DNA of 64,000 nucleotides, from positions 1 through 64,000 of the forward strand of contig NZ_JAPFQA010000013.1 in the NCBI RefSeq assembly GCF_027563465.1. The letters are read 5' to 3'. The notes below the pieces were generated by a model. The model searched no databases and was not told where the DNA came from. It was given only the letters and a program-made list of their open reading frames with translations. Made by a program: the position numbers and the translations under genes. Source of the DNA: Mesorhizobium qingshengii (GTDB lineage Bacteria > Pseudomonadota > Alphaproteobacteria > Rhizobiales > Rhizobiaceae). Below are positions 33,978 through 43,217 of the stretch, piece by piece (position 1 is the first letter of the stretch; the number at the start of each line of letters is the position of its first letter).

Positions 33978-34187
33978 TTTTCTGTGATCCCGTCCTTGGC
34001 CTGATATCCGGCATGTTGTGAGTGCTGGAAACTGACAGATGCAAGACGAAAAAATAAGGAACAGGATTTCAAAAACAATTTGTTTCTGAAACCAGATTCT
34101 CCAGATGGCTTCTTCCAGCGGCGATTGACGTCGTTGCCGGTCAGCCCGACACTTCTCAGGCACCACCATCCGCCGGGCAACAGCCAC

Positions 34188-34213
34188 GGAACCATTCCCG
34201 CGCATGGCACGTT
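34188..34213 (+). promoter_or_regulatory. EcfG-type general stress promoter of rpoH2
   Basis: GGAAC, 17 bases, CGTT matches the alphaproteobacterial EcfG (RpoE2) consensus GGAAC-N16/17-CGTT exactly. It lies 93 bp before the rpoH2 start, in the 328 bp gap shared with the divergent binding-protein gene. Control of rpoH2 by RpoE2 is established in Sinorhizobium meliloti, which supports the reading. Confidence 0.82.
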
Positions 34214-34305
34214 CTGGATTTTGTAGGGCACGACGCCGCCATTTCAACCCGGCTCCTGCCAAGCTTTGCAAAGTCATCCGCATCGGCTGAGCCAGGGAGC
34301 GCCTC

Positions 34306-35169
34306 ATGATGGAAGACACAGCAGGACGGATCATGGTCCGCGCGGCAATGAGGGCCCCTTATCTCGAGCGTGACGAGGAGCATCGGCTCGCGTTGCGCTG
34401 GAAGGAGCACAACGACCAGAACGCGCTGCACAGCATCACCGTTGCCCATATGCGGCTGGTCATTTCCATGGCTTCCAAATTCCGCCACTACGGCCTGCCG
34501 CTTGGCGATCTGATCCAGGAAGGTCATGTCGGTCTGCTTGAAGCGGCGGCCCGCTTCGAACCGGAGCGCGAAGTGCGGTTCTCGACCTATGCGACCTGGT
34601 GGATCCGCGCCTCGATGCAGGACTACATCCTGCGCAACTGGTCGATCGTGCGTGGCGGCACCAGCTCGGCGCAGAAGGCGCTGTTCTTCAATCTGCGGCG
34701 CTTGCGTGCCCGTCTGGCGAATGGTGCCGAACCGCTGTCCAATGCGACGCTCTACCGGGAAGTGTCGGCCGCGCTCGGCGTCTCCGAAGCCGATGTCGCC
34801 ATGATGGATTCACGGCTGTCGGCGCCCGACTCCTCGCTCAACATGCCGCTGGCCGACGATGCGGGTGCCACCGAGCGCATGGATTTCCTGGTCTCGGACG
34901 ATCCGCTGCCCGACGAGATCGCCGGCGATACGATCGATGTCGAGCGCCGTTTGGTCTGGCTGAAAGCAGCGCTTGGCGCGCTCAACGCGCGCGAACTGAA
35001 GATCATCGAGGAGCGCCGGCTGAGCGACGAGGGCGCGACGCTAGAGGCACTCGGCGAGACGCTCGGTATTTCCAAGGAGCGCGTCCGCCAGATCGAGGCC
35101 CGCGCCATGGAAAAGCTCAAGGTCGCGCTGGTGAAGCAGAACCCTGAATTTCTGGCGACAGCCGCTTGA
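34306..35169 (+). CDS. rpoH2: RNA polymerase sigma factor RpoH2 (sigma-32 family)
   Basis: A 287-residue sigma-70 family factor of the heat-shock type. Region 2 has the core-binding GDLIQEGHVGLLEAAARFEPE and the promoter-melting FSTYATWWIRASMQDYILRNWS. The RpoH box is QKALFFNLRRLR. Region 4 ends with the HTH GETLGISKERVRQIEARAMEKL. It fits the second rhizobial copy (oxidative and general stress) better than RpoH1, because of the EcfG promoter before it and the divergent RpoH box. AGGGAG precedes the ATG; a second ATG follows at once. Confidence 0.93.
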   Translation: MMEDTAGRIMVRAAMRAPYLERDEEHRLALRWKEHNDQNALHSITVAHMRLVISMASKFRHYGLPLGDLIQEGHVGLLEAAARFEPEREVRFSTYATWWIRASMQDYILRNWSIVRGGTSSAQKALFFNLRRLRARLANGAEPLSNATLYREVSAALGVSEADVAMMDSRLSAPDSSLNMPLADDAGATERMDFLVSDDPLPDEIAGDTIDVERRLVWLKAALGALNARELKIIEERRLSDEGATLEALGETLGISKERVRQIEARAMEKLKVALVKQNPEFLATAA

Positions 35170-35211
35170 AGCCGCAGGGCGCATCGGCGCCCGGCAGCTT
35201 GCAGCGAACGC

Positions 35212-36681
35212 TTACTTGTCAGTGACGATCTTGACCTTGTCGCCGGCCGAAACCGCGGCGCCCGGCGACAGCGCATTGAGCACGCGAAACAGGTCGAGCT
35301 TGCGGTCGACGCCGACCATCTGGGCTGAAAGCGAACCCATCGTCTGTCCCGGCTGGACCGTGACGACACGGATATGCAGCGGCTTCAACGCCGCCTTTTC
35401 GGCAGCACTGAGGACACGGAACGACCCGCTCACCGAACGCGCCACGGTGTCCAGCGAAGTGCTGGCCGAGGGTGCCGCGGTCAAAAGCCGATAGACCTGG
35501 CCGCCGGCACGGATCACCGCGATGTCGAACTGCCAGCCTTCGGCGCCGGCATGCGCGGTCGCTGCCTCGTTGCCGTTGATCGTTTCCTGCTTGACGCTGC
35601 TGTCGTCGAGACCGGCCACCCAGCCGCTGCGGATATAGTCGGTCAGCGCGCGGTTCTTGTCGATCGAGACGCCATCAAAGCGGATCGCGATGTCGCCCGG
35701 CCCGGTTGCCGTCACCGCGGCCGCCGAATTGTCGATAATGAAGCCCTCGGGCACCGAGAAAGACACGCCGAGGCCCGGATGCAGGAAAGTCTCGCCGCGC
35801 ACATAGCCTTCTTCGGGTGTGTCTCCATAAAGCAGGCCGTCGATGCCGGCGAGGAAGGAATCGCGGTCGCGCGTGCCGACGCCGGGCGCACCGAACTGGC
35901 GGGCATGGCGCTGCGCCAGATCGATGCGCTGCGGCGTGTTGGGATGGGTCGCCAGGAAGTCGAGGCTGGCGTCGGTGGCGCCGCTGATCGAGCGGAAGTC
36001 GGTATAGGCCGACATCGACTGCAGGAAGCGGCCGGCGGCGAAAGGATCGTAACCGGCTTCGCCGATCGACTTGATGCCGATGGCGTCGGCCTCCAGCTCC
36101 TGGTTGCGCGAGAACTGCGCGAGTCTGAGCTTGCCGCGGATCAGCGCCGCCTTGGCGGTCGGGCTGTCGCCGAGCACGTCCGAGACGACCTTGGTCGCCA
36201 GGCCTTCCTCGGCCTCCAGCTGCTGGCGCTGCAAGCCGTGGTTGGCGGTGACGTGGCCCATCTCATGCGCGATGACCGCCGCAAGCTCGGCCGAATCATT
36301 GGCCAGCGCCAGCAGGCCGCGGGTGATGTAGAGATAACCGCCCGGCAGCGCGAAAGCGTTGACGTTGGGCGAATTCAGGATGGTGATGCGGTAGGTCTGC
36401 GTCGGATTGGCCGACACCACAGTCAAATTGCCGACCACCTTGGCGACCATGCGCTCGAGCTTGGGGTCGGAATATTCGCCGCCATAGGTGGCCAGGATGC
36501 GCGGATGCTGCGCCTTGGCCAGTTCGGCGAGCTTGTTGTTGGCGCCGACATTGTCAACGGTGATCGGCTTGTCGGACGGCTGGAAGCCGGATTCCTGGAC
36601 TTCGGGAGGCGTGAACATCTGGCAGCTTGCCAGCGCCACGGCAAAGCCAGCCAGCGCCAGAAAGCGCGCCAGCGGATTCAT
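35212..36681 (-). CDS. M48-family metalloprotease lipoprotein with LysM domain
   Basis: A 489-residue envelope protease. The N terminus is a lipoprotein signal (GFAVALASC, acylated Cys about residue 20). The zinc site VIAHEMGHVTANHG (HExxH) lies near residue 140, with the third ligand Glu in LEADAIGIKSIGEAGYDP. Periplasmic M48 proteins of the BepA type assist or police outer-membrane proteins. After the protease domain, a linker leads to a C-terminal domain; the last 50 residues (VVTVQPGQTMGSLSAQMVG to KVKIVTDK) form a LysM peptidoglycan-binding domain. ATG at 36681 starts the signal peptide; the longer open frame lacks it. Confidence 0.92.
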   Translation of the reverse strand: MNPLARFLALAGFAVALASCQMFTPPEVQESGFQPSDKPITVDNVGANNKLAELAKAQHPRILATYGGEYSDPKLERMVAKVVGNLTVVSANPTQTYRITILNSPNVNAFALPGGYLYITRGLLALANDSAELAAVIAHEMGHVTANHGLQRQQLEAEEGLATKVVSDVLGDSPTAKAALIRGKLRLAQFSRNQELEADAIGIKSIGEAGYDPFAAGRFLQSMSAYTDFRSISGATDASLDFLATHPNTPQRIDLAQRHARQFGAPGVGTRDRDSFLAGIDGLLYGDTPEEGYVRGETFLHPGLGVSFSVPEGFIIDNSAAAVTATGPGDIAIRFDGVSIDKNRALTDYIRSGWVAGLDDSSVKQETINGNEAATAHAGAEGWQFDIAVIRAGGQVYRLLTAAPSASTSLDTVARSVSGSFRVLSAAEKAALKPLHIRVVTVQPGQTMGSLSAQMVGVDRKLDLFRVLNALSPGAAVSAGDKVKIVTDK

Positions 36682-36791
36682 TCGTAATCTGTCAACGCCG
36701 ATCGCCAGAACGGCTTCCTTTCGGGTCCCGACGCATGACCACGAAAATCGGGGGCGATCTTCGGAGCGTGTCACGCGCAAAAAACAAAGTG

Positions 36792-36840
36792 CTACAGCAT
36801 CCGTCGCGCGTCCTTAGGGGACGGGCGGCGGATGCTGCAG
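36792..36840. repeat. Long imperfect hairpin upstream of the M48 gene
   Basis: CAGCATCCG at 36795-36803 pairs with CGGATGCTG at 36829-36837, and the inner CGTCC pairs with GGACG around TTAGG, with further pairs between. The gap between thiQ and the protease gene has no other feature; the hairpin may mark the end of the thi transcript or be a repeat copy. Confidence 0.5.
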
Positions 36841-36941
36841 GCAAATCACGGCCTGTGCCGGACCAGTAGGGCGGACCTAGCCACACTACTCCAGTCATGG
36901 CAAGCAAGCGCCACATCGCCTGAACCCGGTTTGACCGTAAA

Positions 36942-37724
36942 TTATGTCCGCTTCCGGGCAATATCTCGTGATACGGCATCCCTGGCACTTGCACCGACAT
37001 AGCGCCGGAACACCTCCGGACCAGCCCCGGCAAAGAAATCTTCCGCCCTGCCGGTCGCCGCGACCACGCCATTGTCGAGGAACACCACGTGTTGGCCGAT
37101 ACGGCGGGCATCCTCGGGCTGGTGCGTGACGAACAGCACCGTCATGCCGCGTTCGGCGTGAACAGCGGCGATGAGATCGAGCATGTCATCGCGCAAGGCC
37201 GGCCCGAGCGAAGCGAAGGGTTCGTCAAGCAGGAGCACCGGACGATCGCGCACCAGCACGCGAGCCAGTGCGACGCGCTGGCGTTCACCACCGGAGAGTT
37301 CGCGCGGCAGGCGTCTTTCCTTGCCGGCAAGGCCGGTGCGCTCCAGCGCCCCGGCGATGGCGGTCTGATCAGCCTCGGTCAGCCGCAGTGACGGCGAACG
37401 GCCAAGCCCGACATTCTGCTCGACGGAAAGATGGGCGAAAAGGTTGTTTTCCTGGAACACCATCGACACCGGACGCGCTGAAGGCGGCTCGGCGCTGACA
37501 TCGGCGCCGCCAATCAGCACGCGGCCGGACAGCGGCATCTCGAACCCGGCGATCAGGTTGAGCAGCGTCGACTTGCCGGAACCGCTCGGCCCCATGATGG
37601 CCGTGATTTTCGCAGCGGCGAAATCGACATCGAAGACGAGCGGCGTTTCGCCATAGCTGAACGACACCTTGTCCAACCGCACCGAAGCGCCCTTTTCTGG
37701 CCTGCTGGCCGTCCCGTCAGGCAT
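36942..37724 (-). CDS. thiQ: Thiamine ABC transporter ATPase
   Basis: A 260-residue ATPase energising thiamine uptake. Walker A GPSGSGKST, signature LSGGERQRVALARVL, Walker B VLLLDEPFASLGP (Gly in place of the more usual Asp after the Leu) and VLFVTHQPEDA switch are visible. The ATG overlaps the thiP stop by eight bases. Third gene of the thiBPQ operon, which has a TPP riboswitch before thiB. Confidence 0.95.
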   Translation of the reverse strand: MPDGTASRPEKGASVRLDKVSFSYGETPLVFDVDFAAAKITAIMGPSGSGKSTLLNLIAGFEMPLSGRVLIGGADVSAEPPSARPVSMVFQENNLFAHLSVEQNVGLGRSPSLRLTEADQTAIAGALERTGLAGKERRLPRELSGGERQRVALARVLVRDRPVLLLDEPFASLGPALRDDMLDLIAAVHAERGMTVLFVTHQPEDARRIGQHVVFLDNGVVAATGRAEDFFAGAGPEVFRRYVGASARDAVSRDIARKRT

Positions 37725-39435
37725 CCCGGTTCTTCTCCCTTCCCAGCCAGTGCGCGGCCATGATCAATGCGAGGCAGACGAGGCCGAGCAGCAGCGCCAG
37801 GCCGGCGGCGTCCTCGGTGCGGTAGCTGCCCATGCGCGCCAGGAGAAGGTAGGGCAATGTCTGGACGGAATCACTGCCGAACAGCGCGATGACGCCGAGA
37901 TCGCCGAGCGACAGCGCCATGGCAAAAGCGAAAGCAGTGGCGAGCGGCCGCCGCAGCGACGGCCAGTCGACCAGAATGAGCCGGTTCCAGCCCGCGATGC
38001 CGAGTTGCTCGCAGAGCCGTTCGTGGCGCTCACTCGCCGCATCATAGGCGGGACGGACGGCGCGTAGCGCGAACGGCATTGCCATGACGGCATTGACGGT
38101 GACGACCATGACCAGGGCGATGGCGAAGACGTCGCCGACATGGCGCAGCAACAGGAACCAGCCGGCGCCAATGACGACCGGCGGCACGACGAGGACAAAG
38201 CCGGCGCCGGTATCGGTGGCGTGTTCCAGCAGTGTCCTTGCGCCGGCGCGGCGAGCGAGTGCCAGCGCCCGGCGTGCCATGGTCAGCGCCAGCGACAGCA
38301 TCACCGAAAGCAGTGCCGACAGGAAAGCGAGCACCACACTGGTCAGCGTCGCCTGTCGCACGGCCGCCTCACCGGCCAGCCGGCCGAGATCGGCGCCGAG
38401 CCCGGCCATCACGGTCGCGGCCATCGGTCCGACAACGAACGCCAGCGCAAGCACGATCAGCATGGCGTTCAGCGAAGTCTCGGTCCCACTGACGGAAAGA
38501 TACCGGCGCGGCGCGACCGGCAGGCTGCTATCCCCGACGGCATTGGCGCCGAGCCGCGTCAGCGCCAGCGCCACGACAAAGGTCAACGCGATCTGCAGCA
38601 ATGTCAGTGTGACGGCCCGCGCGGGATCGAAATCGAAGCGCAGCGCCTGATAGATGCCGACCTCGAGCGTCGTCGCGGCCGGCCCGCCGCCGAGCGTCAG
38701 CACGATCGTGAAGGAGGTGATGCAGAGCATGAAGACAAGCCCGGCGACCCCTGGCAGGGATGCCCGCAGCGTCGGCCATTCGATCAGCCGGTACGCCGGC
38801 CGGGCCCCCATGCCGAGTTGGCTCGCCAGCCGCCATTGGTCGGCCGGTATGGTCTGCAGCGCCTCAAGGAACAGCCGGACGCTGAGCGGCAGGTTGAAGA
38901 AGACATGCGCGACGAGAATGCCAGACAGGCCATAGATGCCCGGCCAGCTTCCACCACCAATCATCGTGAGCAAGCCGGCGAAATAGCCGGCGCGGCCGTA
39001 GAGGGCGAGGATGCCGAGAGCCGCGACGATGGCCGGCAGCGCCAACGGCACCGCGAAGAGCTGCAGGATGAAGGCGCGGCCGAGGAAACGTGGGTGCCGC
39101 GACAGGGCGCGCGCCACGAACAGTGCCGGGCCGACGGAAAGCAGCGTCGAAAGTGCCGCCTGCCACAGCGTGAAGCGCACGACGCGCAGGAGATAGGGAT
39201 CGAAGGCCGCCCATGCGCCAGAAAAGTCATGGGCGCCTTCGAAGAGCAGGCCGGCAAACGCGCCGCCGATCAGCAGCGCGATTGCGGCAAGCGCGACAAT
39301 GCCGGCGGTGATGCGAAAATCAGAGGCGCGCCTTCCACCCTCCCCCTTGTGGGGAGGGTCGGAGCGCGGATGACGCGAAGCGGTGTCCGCGAGCCGGGGT
39401 GGGGGTGAGGCCGTGCTCAGCGTCGCAACCCCCAC
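37717..39435 (-). CDS. thiP: Thiamine ABC transporter permease
   Basis: A two-domain inner-membrane permease with about twelve helices; each half carries an EAA-like loop (first ADQWRLASQLGMGARPAYRLIEWPTL, second HERLCEQLGIAGWNRLILVDWPSL). As read here it has 572 residues, against about 536 in E. coli. The first 34 codons are palindromic-element DNA (PPPRLADTASRHPRSDPPHKG) and the normal protein appears to begin near ASDFRITAGIVAL. No ATG, GTG or TTG occurs after the element and before the first helix, so the GTG at 39435, inside the element, is the only plausible start. The downstream sequence is intact. Confidence 0.88.
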   Translation of the reverse strand: MGVATLSTASPPPRLADTASRHPRSDPPHKGEGGRRASDFRITAGIVALAAIALLIGGAFAGLLFEGAHDFSGAWAAFDPYLLRVVRFTLWQAALSTLLSVGPALFVARALSRHPRFLGRAFILQLFAVPLALPAIVAALGILALYGRAGYFAGLLTMIGGGSWPGIYGLSGILVAHVFFNLPLSVRLFLEALQTIPADQWRLASQLGMGARPAYRLIEWPTLRASLPGVAGLVFMLCITSFTIVLTLGGGPAATTLEVGIYQALRFDFDPARAVTLTLLQIALTFVVALALTRLGANAVGDSSLPVAPRRYLSVSGTETSLNAMLIVLALAFVVGPMAATVMAGLGADLGRLAGEAAVRQATLTSVVLAFLSALLSVMLSLALTMARRALALARRAGARTLLEHATDTGAGFVLVVPPVVIGAGWFLLLRHVGDVFAIALVMVVTVNAVMAMPFALRAVRPAYDAASERHERLCEQLGIAGWNRLILVDWPSLRRPLATAFAFAMALSLGDLGVIALFGSDSVQTLPYLLLARMGSYRTEDAAGLALLLGLVCLALIMAAHWLGREKNRDA

Positions 39436-39480
39436 CCCGATTCGCTTCGCGGATCGACCCTCCCCACAAGGGGGAGGGTG
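39336..39480. repeat. 145 bp palindromic element between thiB and thiP
   Basis: Ends are perfect 26 bp inverted repeats, CACCCTCCCCCTTGTGGGG onward at 39336-39361 and its complement at 39455-39480. Inner complementary blocks (CCGGGGTGGGGGT and ACCCCCACCCCG) extend the fold. Each arm is itself a small palindrome (CCCTCCCC-ttgt-GGGGAGGG). It carries no gene and resembles the dispersed palindromic units of rhizobial genomes. It separates thiB from thiP and supplies the thiP start. Confidence 0.85.
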
Positions 39481-39490
39481 ACGAGCGCGC

Positions 39491-40489
39491 TCATTTGCTC
39501 ATCACCGCCAGCCATTCATCGACCCAGGCCTTGCGATTGGCGGCAACGTCCTGCGGGCTGAACAGCAAGGTCTTGGTCGGCTTGACCAGTTTGTCGAAGG
39601 CCGGGTTGAGCGGCTTGTCGGTCTTGCCGGCCGGGAACATCCAGTTGGTCTCGGGGATGGCGTCCTGGAATTTCGGTCCGGTCATGAAGGTCATGAACTT
39701 TTCCGCCAGCGGGTTCTTCGCCCCCGTGGTGGTGATGCCGGCGACCTCGATCTGCAGGTACTCGCCCTCCTCGAAGGATGCAGCCTGATAGCGCTGCGTG
39801 TTCTCGGCGACCATATGATAGGCCGGCGAGGTGGTGTAGGACAGCACCATCGGCGCCTCGCCCTTGGTGAACAGGCCATAGGCTTCGCTCCAGCCCGGCG
39901 TCACGGTCAGCACCTTCGCCTTGAGCTTGGCCCAGGCTTCCGGCGCCTTGTCGCCATAGACCGACTTCACCCACAACAGCAGGCCGAGGCCCGGCGTCGA
40001 GGTGCGCGGATCCTGGATGACGATCTTGTCGTCGGCGCTGCCCTCGACCAGGTCCTTCAGGCTCTTGGGTGGTGTCTTCAGCTTCTCGGTGTCGTAGACG
40101 ACGGCGAAATAGCCATAGTCGAACGGCACGAAGGTGTCGTCGGTCCAGCCGCCCGGCACGTTGATGTCCGCCACCGCGCCATGCGGCGCGAACAGGCCGG
40201 TGGCCTTGGCATCGGCGGTGAGGTTGGTGTCGAGGCCAAGCACGATGTCTGCCTTGGTCGATGCCCCTTCCAGCTTGACGCGGTTGAGCAGCGCCACGCC
40301 ATCGGCGACCGAAACGAAGTCGACATCGCAGCCGCATTCGGCTTCGAATTCCTTCTTCACCACCGGACCGGGGCCCCAGTCTGCGGTGAAGCTCTCATAG
40401 GTGTAGACGGTGAGCTTGTCCTTGGCCAAGGCTGGCCCGGACAGCACAACGACCATTGCGGAGACAAGAGAGTATAAAAGCGTGCGCAT
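39491..40489 (-). CDS. thiB: Thiamine-binding periplasmic protein
   Basis: A 332-residue solute-binding protein capturing thiamine, TMP and TPP. The signal peptide ends near GPALA. The mature N terminus KLTVYTYESFTADWGPG is a ThiB hallmark, followed by ECGCDVDFVSVADGVALLNRV, DFGYFAVVYD-type FDYGYFAVVYD, and LSYTTSPAYHM. GGAGG before ATG 40489 marks the start, although the frame is open through the riboswitch region. First gene of thiBPQ; a TPP riboswitch precedes it by about 55 bases. Confidence 0.95.
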   Translation of the reverse strand: MRTLLYSLVSAMVVVLSGPALAKDKLTVYTYESFTADWGPGPVVKKEFEAECGCDVDFVSVADGVALLNRVKLEGASTKADIVLGLDTNLTADAKATGLFAPHGAVADINVPGGWTDDTFVPFDYGYFAVVYDTEKLKTPPKSLKDLVEGSADDKIVIQDPRTSTPGLGLLLWVKSVYGDKAPEAWAKLKAKVLTVTPGWSEAYGLFTKGEAPMVLSYTTSPAYHMVAENTQRYQAASFEEGEYLQIEVAGITTTGAKNPLAEKFMTFMTGPKFQDAIPETNWMFPAGKTDKPLNPAFDKLVKPTKTLLFSPQDVAANRKAWVDEWLAVMSK

Positions 40490-40544
40490 CGGCGCCTCCT
40501 TCGTTCGAATTAAAAGGAATTGAGGCGTCGGACTGTCCGAAACG

Positions 40545-40640
40545 TCTAATCCCTCCGCCGGTACAAACCGGATCAGGTTCAGCGGGTTGGCGAGACTGCC
40601 TCTCAGCCGGTCCGCGAAGATCGCGTCCGGCACCCCGTTA
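40545..40640 (-). ncRNA. TPP riboswitch (THI element)
   Basis: Read on the minus strand, the leader contains GGGGTGCC, then GCTGAGAGGC, AACCCGCTGAACCTGATC, CGGTTTGTACCGGCG and GAGGGA, in the order and spacing of the TPP aptamer (P1, P2/P3 with the CUGAGA bulge, and P4/P5). It controls thiBPQ, most likely by hiding the GGAGG of thiB when TPP is bound. The divergent thiN start lies on the other side. Confidence 0.95.
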
Positions 40641-40735
40641 GAGCGTTTCGACACATAGGCCGGGCCGATGAACCGCGCAAGTGGGAGTCTGCCGGCCTTC
40701 CGTTTCCGTTGCCGGGCTGGTAAGGGCCACAAGAT

Positions 40736-41395
40736 ATGAGCACATTCACCATCCTGCTTGGCGGCGATCTCATCCGCACGCCCCGGCTCGACCGCCAGGT
40801 CGAAGGCTCCCGCGTGATCGCCGCCGACGGCGGCATCGGCCATGCGCGGCTGCTCGGCCTTGTCCCGGAACTGTGGGTGGGTGATTTCGATTCGGTGCCG
40901 GACAATCTGCCGGATGATCTCGCCGCGGTGCCCCGCCGTACCTTTCCGGCGGAGAAGGACAAGACCGATGGCGAACTGGCCATCGCCGCCGCGTTTGAAC
41001 GCGGCGCGACCAGCCTGGTGCTCGCCGGCGCTTTCGGCGGCAAGCGCCCCGACCACGCTTTCCTGCATCTGGCGCTTGGCCTGCGGCTGGCCGAAGCCGG
41101 GACCGAGGTGCTCCTGACCAGCGGCGCCCAGGAAGCTGTTCCCCTGCCGCACGGAACGGCCGGCTTCGACTATGCCGACGGCACGCTGTTTTCGGTGCTC
41201 GGCTTTTCCGAGCTTGCCGGCCTCACCGTCACCGGCGCCAAATGGCCGCTGAACCGCGTGAAGGTGGCGTTCGGCTCGTCGCTGACCATTTCCAACGAGG
41301 TCAAGTTCGACAAGACCGGGGGCCGCCTCGAAATCGCGCTCGGCCATGGCCGCGCGATGCTGCTCGCTCACCCCTATCCATTACCCGAAAGCTGA
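40736..41395 (+). CDS. thiN: Thiamine diphosphokinase
   Basis: A 219-residue enzyme making TPP from thiamine and ATP (ThiN/TPK type). Visible: VIAADGGIGHARLLGLVPELWVGDFDSV, with the Asp-rich catalytic motif, PAEKDKTDGELAI and GAFGGKRPDHAF. The C-terminal beta domain (NRVKVAFGSSLTISNEV, LEIALGHGRAMLLAHPYP) is typical. It is divergent from thiBPQ, linking uptake with activation. The stop is one base before the ABC-F gene start, so the two are cotranscribed. Confidence 0.94.
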   Translation: MSTFTILLGGDLIRTPRLDRQVEGSRVIAADGGIGHARLLGLVPELWVGDFDSVPDNLPDDLAAVPRRTFPAEKDKTDGELAIAAAFERGATSLVLAGAFGGKRPDHAFLHLALGLRLAEAGTEVLLTSGAQEAVPLPHGTAGFDYADGTLFSVLGFSELAGLTVTGAKWPLNRVKVAFGSSLTISNEVKFDKTGGRLEIALGHGRAMLLAHPYPLPES

Positions 41396-41396
41396 T

Positions 41397-43217
41397 ATGG
41401 CCCCGCCCCTTCTCAATCTCGACGAGATAAAACTGACCTTTGGTGGCACGCCGCTGCTCGATGGTGCGGCCTTGACGGCTTCGGCCGGCGACAAGATCGC
41501 ACTGGTCGGCCGCAACGGCTCCGGCAAGTCGACGCTGCTGAAGATCGCCGCCGGCCTGATCGAGCCGCAGGACGGAGAAGTTTTCCGCCAGCCTTCGGCG
41601 ACCGTCCGCTATTTGCCACAGATGCCCGACATGGAGGGTTTCGCGACGGTCCGCGCCTATGTCGAGGCGGGGCTTGGTCCTGCCGACGATCCCTATCGCG
41701 CCAGCTATTTGATGGAGCATCTCGGTCTCACGGGCGAGGAGCGGCCGAACGATCTTTCCGGCGGCGAGGCCAGGCGCGCGGCCCTTGCCCGCGTCATGGC
41801 GCCGGAGCCCGACATTCTTCTGCTCGATGAGCCGACCAACCATCTCGACCTGTCGGTGATCGAATGGCTGGAAGAAGAGCTCGTCCGCACCTCCTCGGCA
41901 CTGGTCGTCATCTCGCACGACCGCCGTTTTCTCGAGCGCGTTTCGCGCGCTACCATCTGGCTCGATCGCGGCCAGACCCGCAGGCTGGACAAGGGCTTTG
42001 GCCATTTCGAGGAATGGCGCGACCTGGTGCTGGAGGAGGAAGAGCGCGAGCAGCACAAGCTCGGCCGCCAGATCGTGCGCGAGGAACACTGGCTGCGCTA
42101 TGGCGTGACGGCGCGGCGCAAGCGCAACATGCGCCGGCTCGGCGAACTGCAGACCATGCGCCAGCGCTTCCGCGGCCATCGCGGCGCCGAAGGCTCGGCC
42201 ACCATGGTGGCGAGCGACGCCGCCGAATCCGGCAAGCTGGTGATCGAAGCCAAGAACATCGAGAAGAGCTTTGGCGACCTCACCGTGGTCAAGGGGTTTT
42301 CGACCCGCATCCAGCGCGGTGACCGCGTTGGCCTTGTCGGGCCGAACGGCGCCGGCAAGACGACGCTGTTGAAGATGCTGACCGGCGAGATGAAGCCCGA
42401 TGCAGGTTCGGTGCGGCTCGGCACCAATCTGGAGATCGCCACGCTCGACCAGAAGCGTGAGGCGGTCGACCCGCAGGAAACGCTGGCGCAGTATCTCACC
42501 GACGGGCGCGGCGAGAACCTCGTCATCAATGGCGAACAGCGCCACGTCGTCTCCTACATGAAGGATTTCCTGTTCAAGCCGGAGCAGGCCCGCACCCCGG
42601 TGCGCGAGCTTTCCGGCGGCGAACGGGCGCGCCTGCTGCTTGCCCGCGTGCTGGCGCGGCCGGCAAACCTTCTGGTGCTCGATGAGCCGACCAACGATCT
42701 CGACATGGAGACGCTGGAACTGTTGCAGGAACTGGTCGCCGGCTTTGCCGGCACGGTCATCCTGGTCAGCCACGACCGCGATTTCCTCGACCGCACCGTG
42801 ACCAGCATCATCGCGCCTGACGGCGGTGGCCGCTGGATCGAATATGCCGGCGGCTATTCCGACATGCTGGCGCAGCGCGGCGGCACCAGGCTCGACGACC
42901 GCAAGGCCCGCGCGAGGGCCGAAAACGGCGATGCGCCGGCGGCGGGCAAGAACGAGGCGGCCGCCCCAAAGGGACCGGCGAAAAAGCTGTCGTTCAAGCA
43001 GAAATTCGCCCTGGAATCGCTGCCAAAGAAAATCGAGGCGGTGACCGCTTCCATCTCGCGGCTGGAGAACAACATCGCCGATCCGGCCTATTACGAGCGC
43101 GACCCGGCCTCGTTCCAGAAGACCATCGCCGCCCTCGACAAGGAGCGCGCAACGCTGGCGGCGCTCGAGGAGGAATGGTTGGAGCTGGAGATGCTGCGCG
43201 AGGAAATGGAAGGGTAG
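41397..43217 (+). CDS. ABC-F family ATPase (Uup-like)
   Basis: A 606-residue soluble protein with two ABC cassettes and no membrane segment. Cassette 1: GRNGSGKST, LSGGEARRAALARV, LLLDEPTNHLD. Cassette 2: GPNGAGKTT, LSGGERARLLLARV, LVLDEPTNDLD. A linker with an arm-like helical part joins them, and the last 65 residues form a coiled coil (KIEAVTASISRLENN to LEMLREEMEG), as in Uup/EttA relatives that bind the ribosome or branched DNA. Starting at ATG 41397 gives the normal N terminus. It follows thiN by one base but has no obvious thiamine role. Confidence 0.93.
   Translation: MAPPLLNLDEIKLTFGGTPLLDGAALTASAGDKIALVGRNGSGKSTLLKIAAGLIEPQDGEVFRQPSATVRYLPQMPDMEGFATVRAYVEAGLGPADDPYRASYLMEHLGLTGEERPNDLSGGEARRAALARVMAPEPDILLLDEPTNHLDLSVIEWLEEELVRTSSALVVISHDRRFLERVSRATIWLDRGQTRRLDKGFGHFEEWRDLVLEEEEREQHKLGRQIVREEHWLRYGVTARRKRNMRRLGELQTMRQRFRGHRGAEGSATMVASDAAESGKLVIEAKNIEKSFGDLTVVKGFSTRIQRGDRVGLVGPNGAGKTTLLKMLTGEMKPDAGSVRLGTNLEIATLDQKREAVDPQETLAQYLTDGRGENLVINGEQRHVVSYMKDFLFKPEQARTPVRELSGGERARLLLARVLARPANLLVLDEPTNDLDMETLELLQELVAGFAGTVILVSHDRDFLDRTVTSIIAPDGGGRWIEYAGGYSDMLAQRGGTRLDDRKARARAENGDAPAAGKNEAAAPKGPAKKLSFKQKFALESLPKKIEAVTASISRLENNIADPAYYERDPASFQKTIAALDKERATLAALEEEWLELEMLREEMEG

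Noticed and set aside
40720..41400. Riboswitch control of thiN
   Set aside because: The TPP aptamer reads only on the minus strand and leads into thiB; nothing similar precedes thiN on the plus strand.
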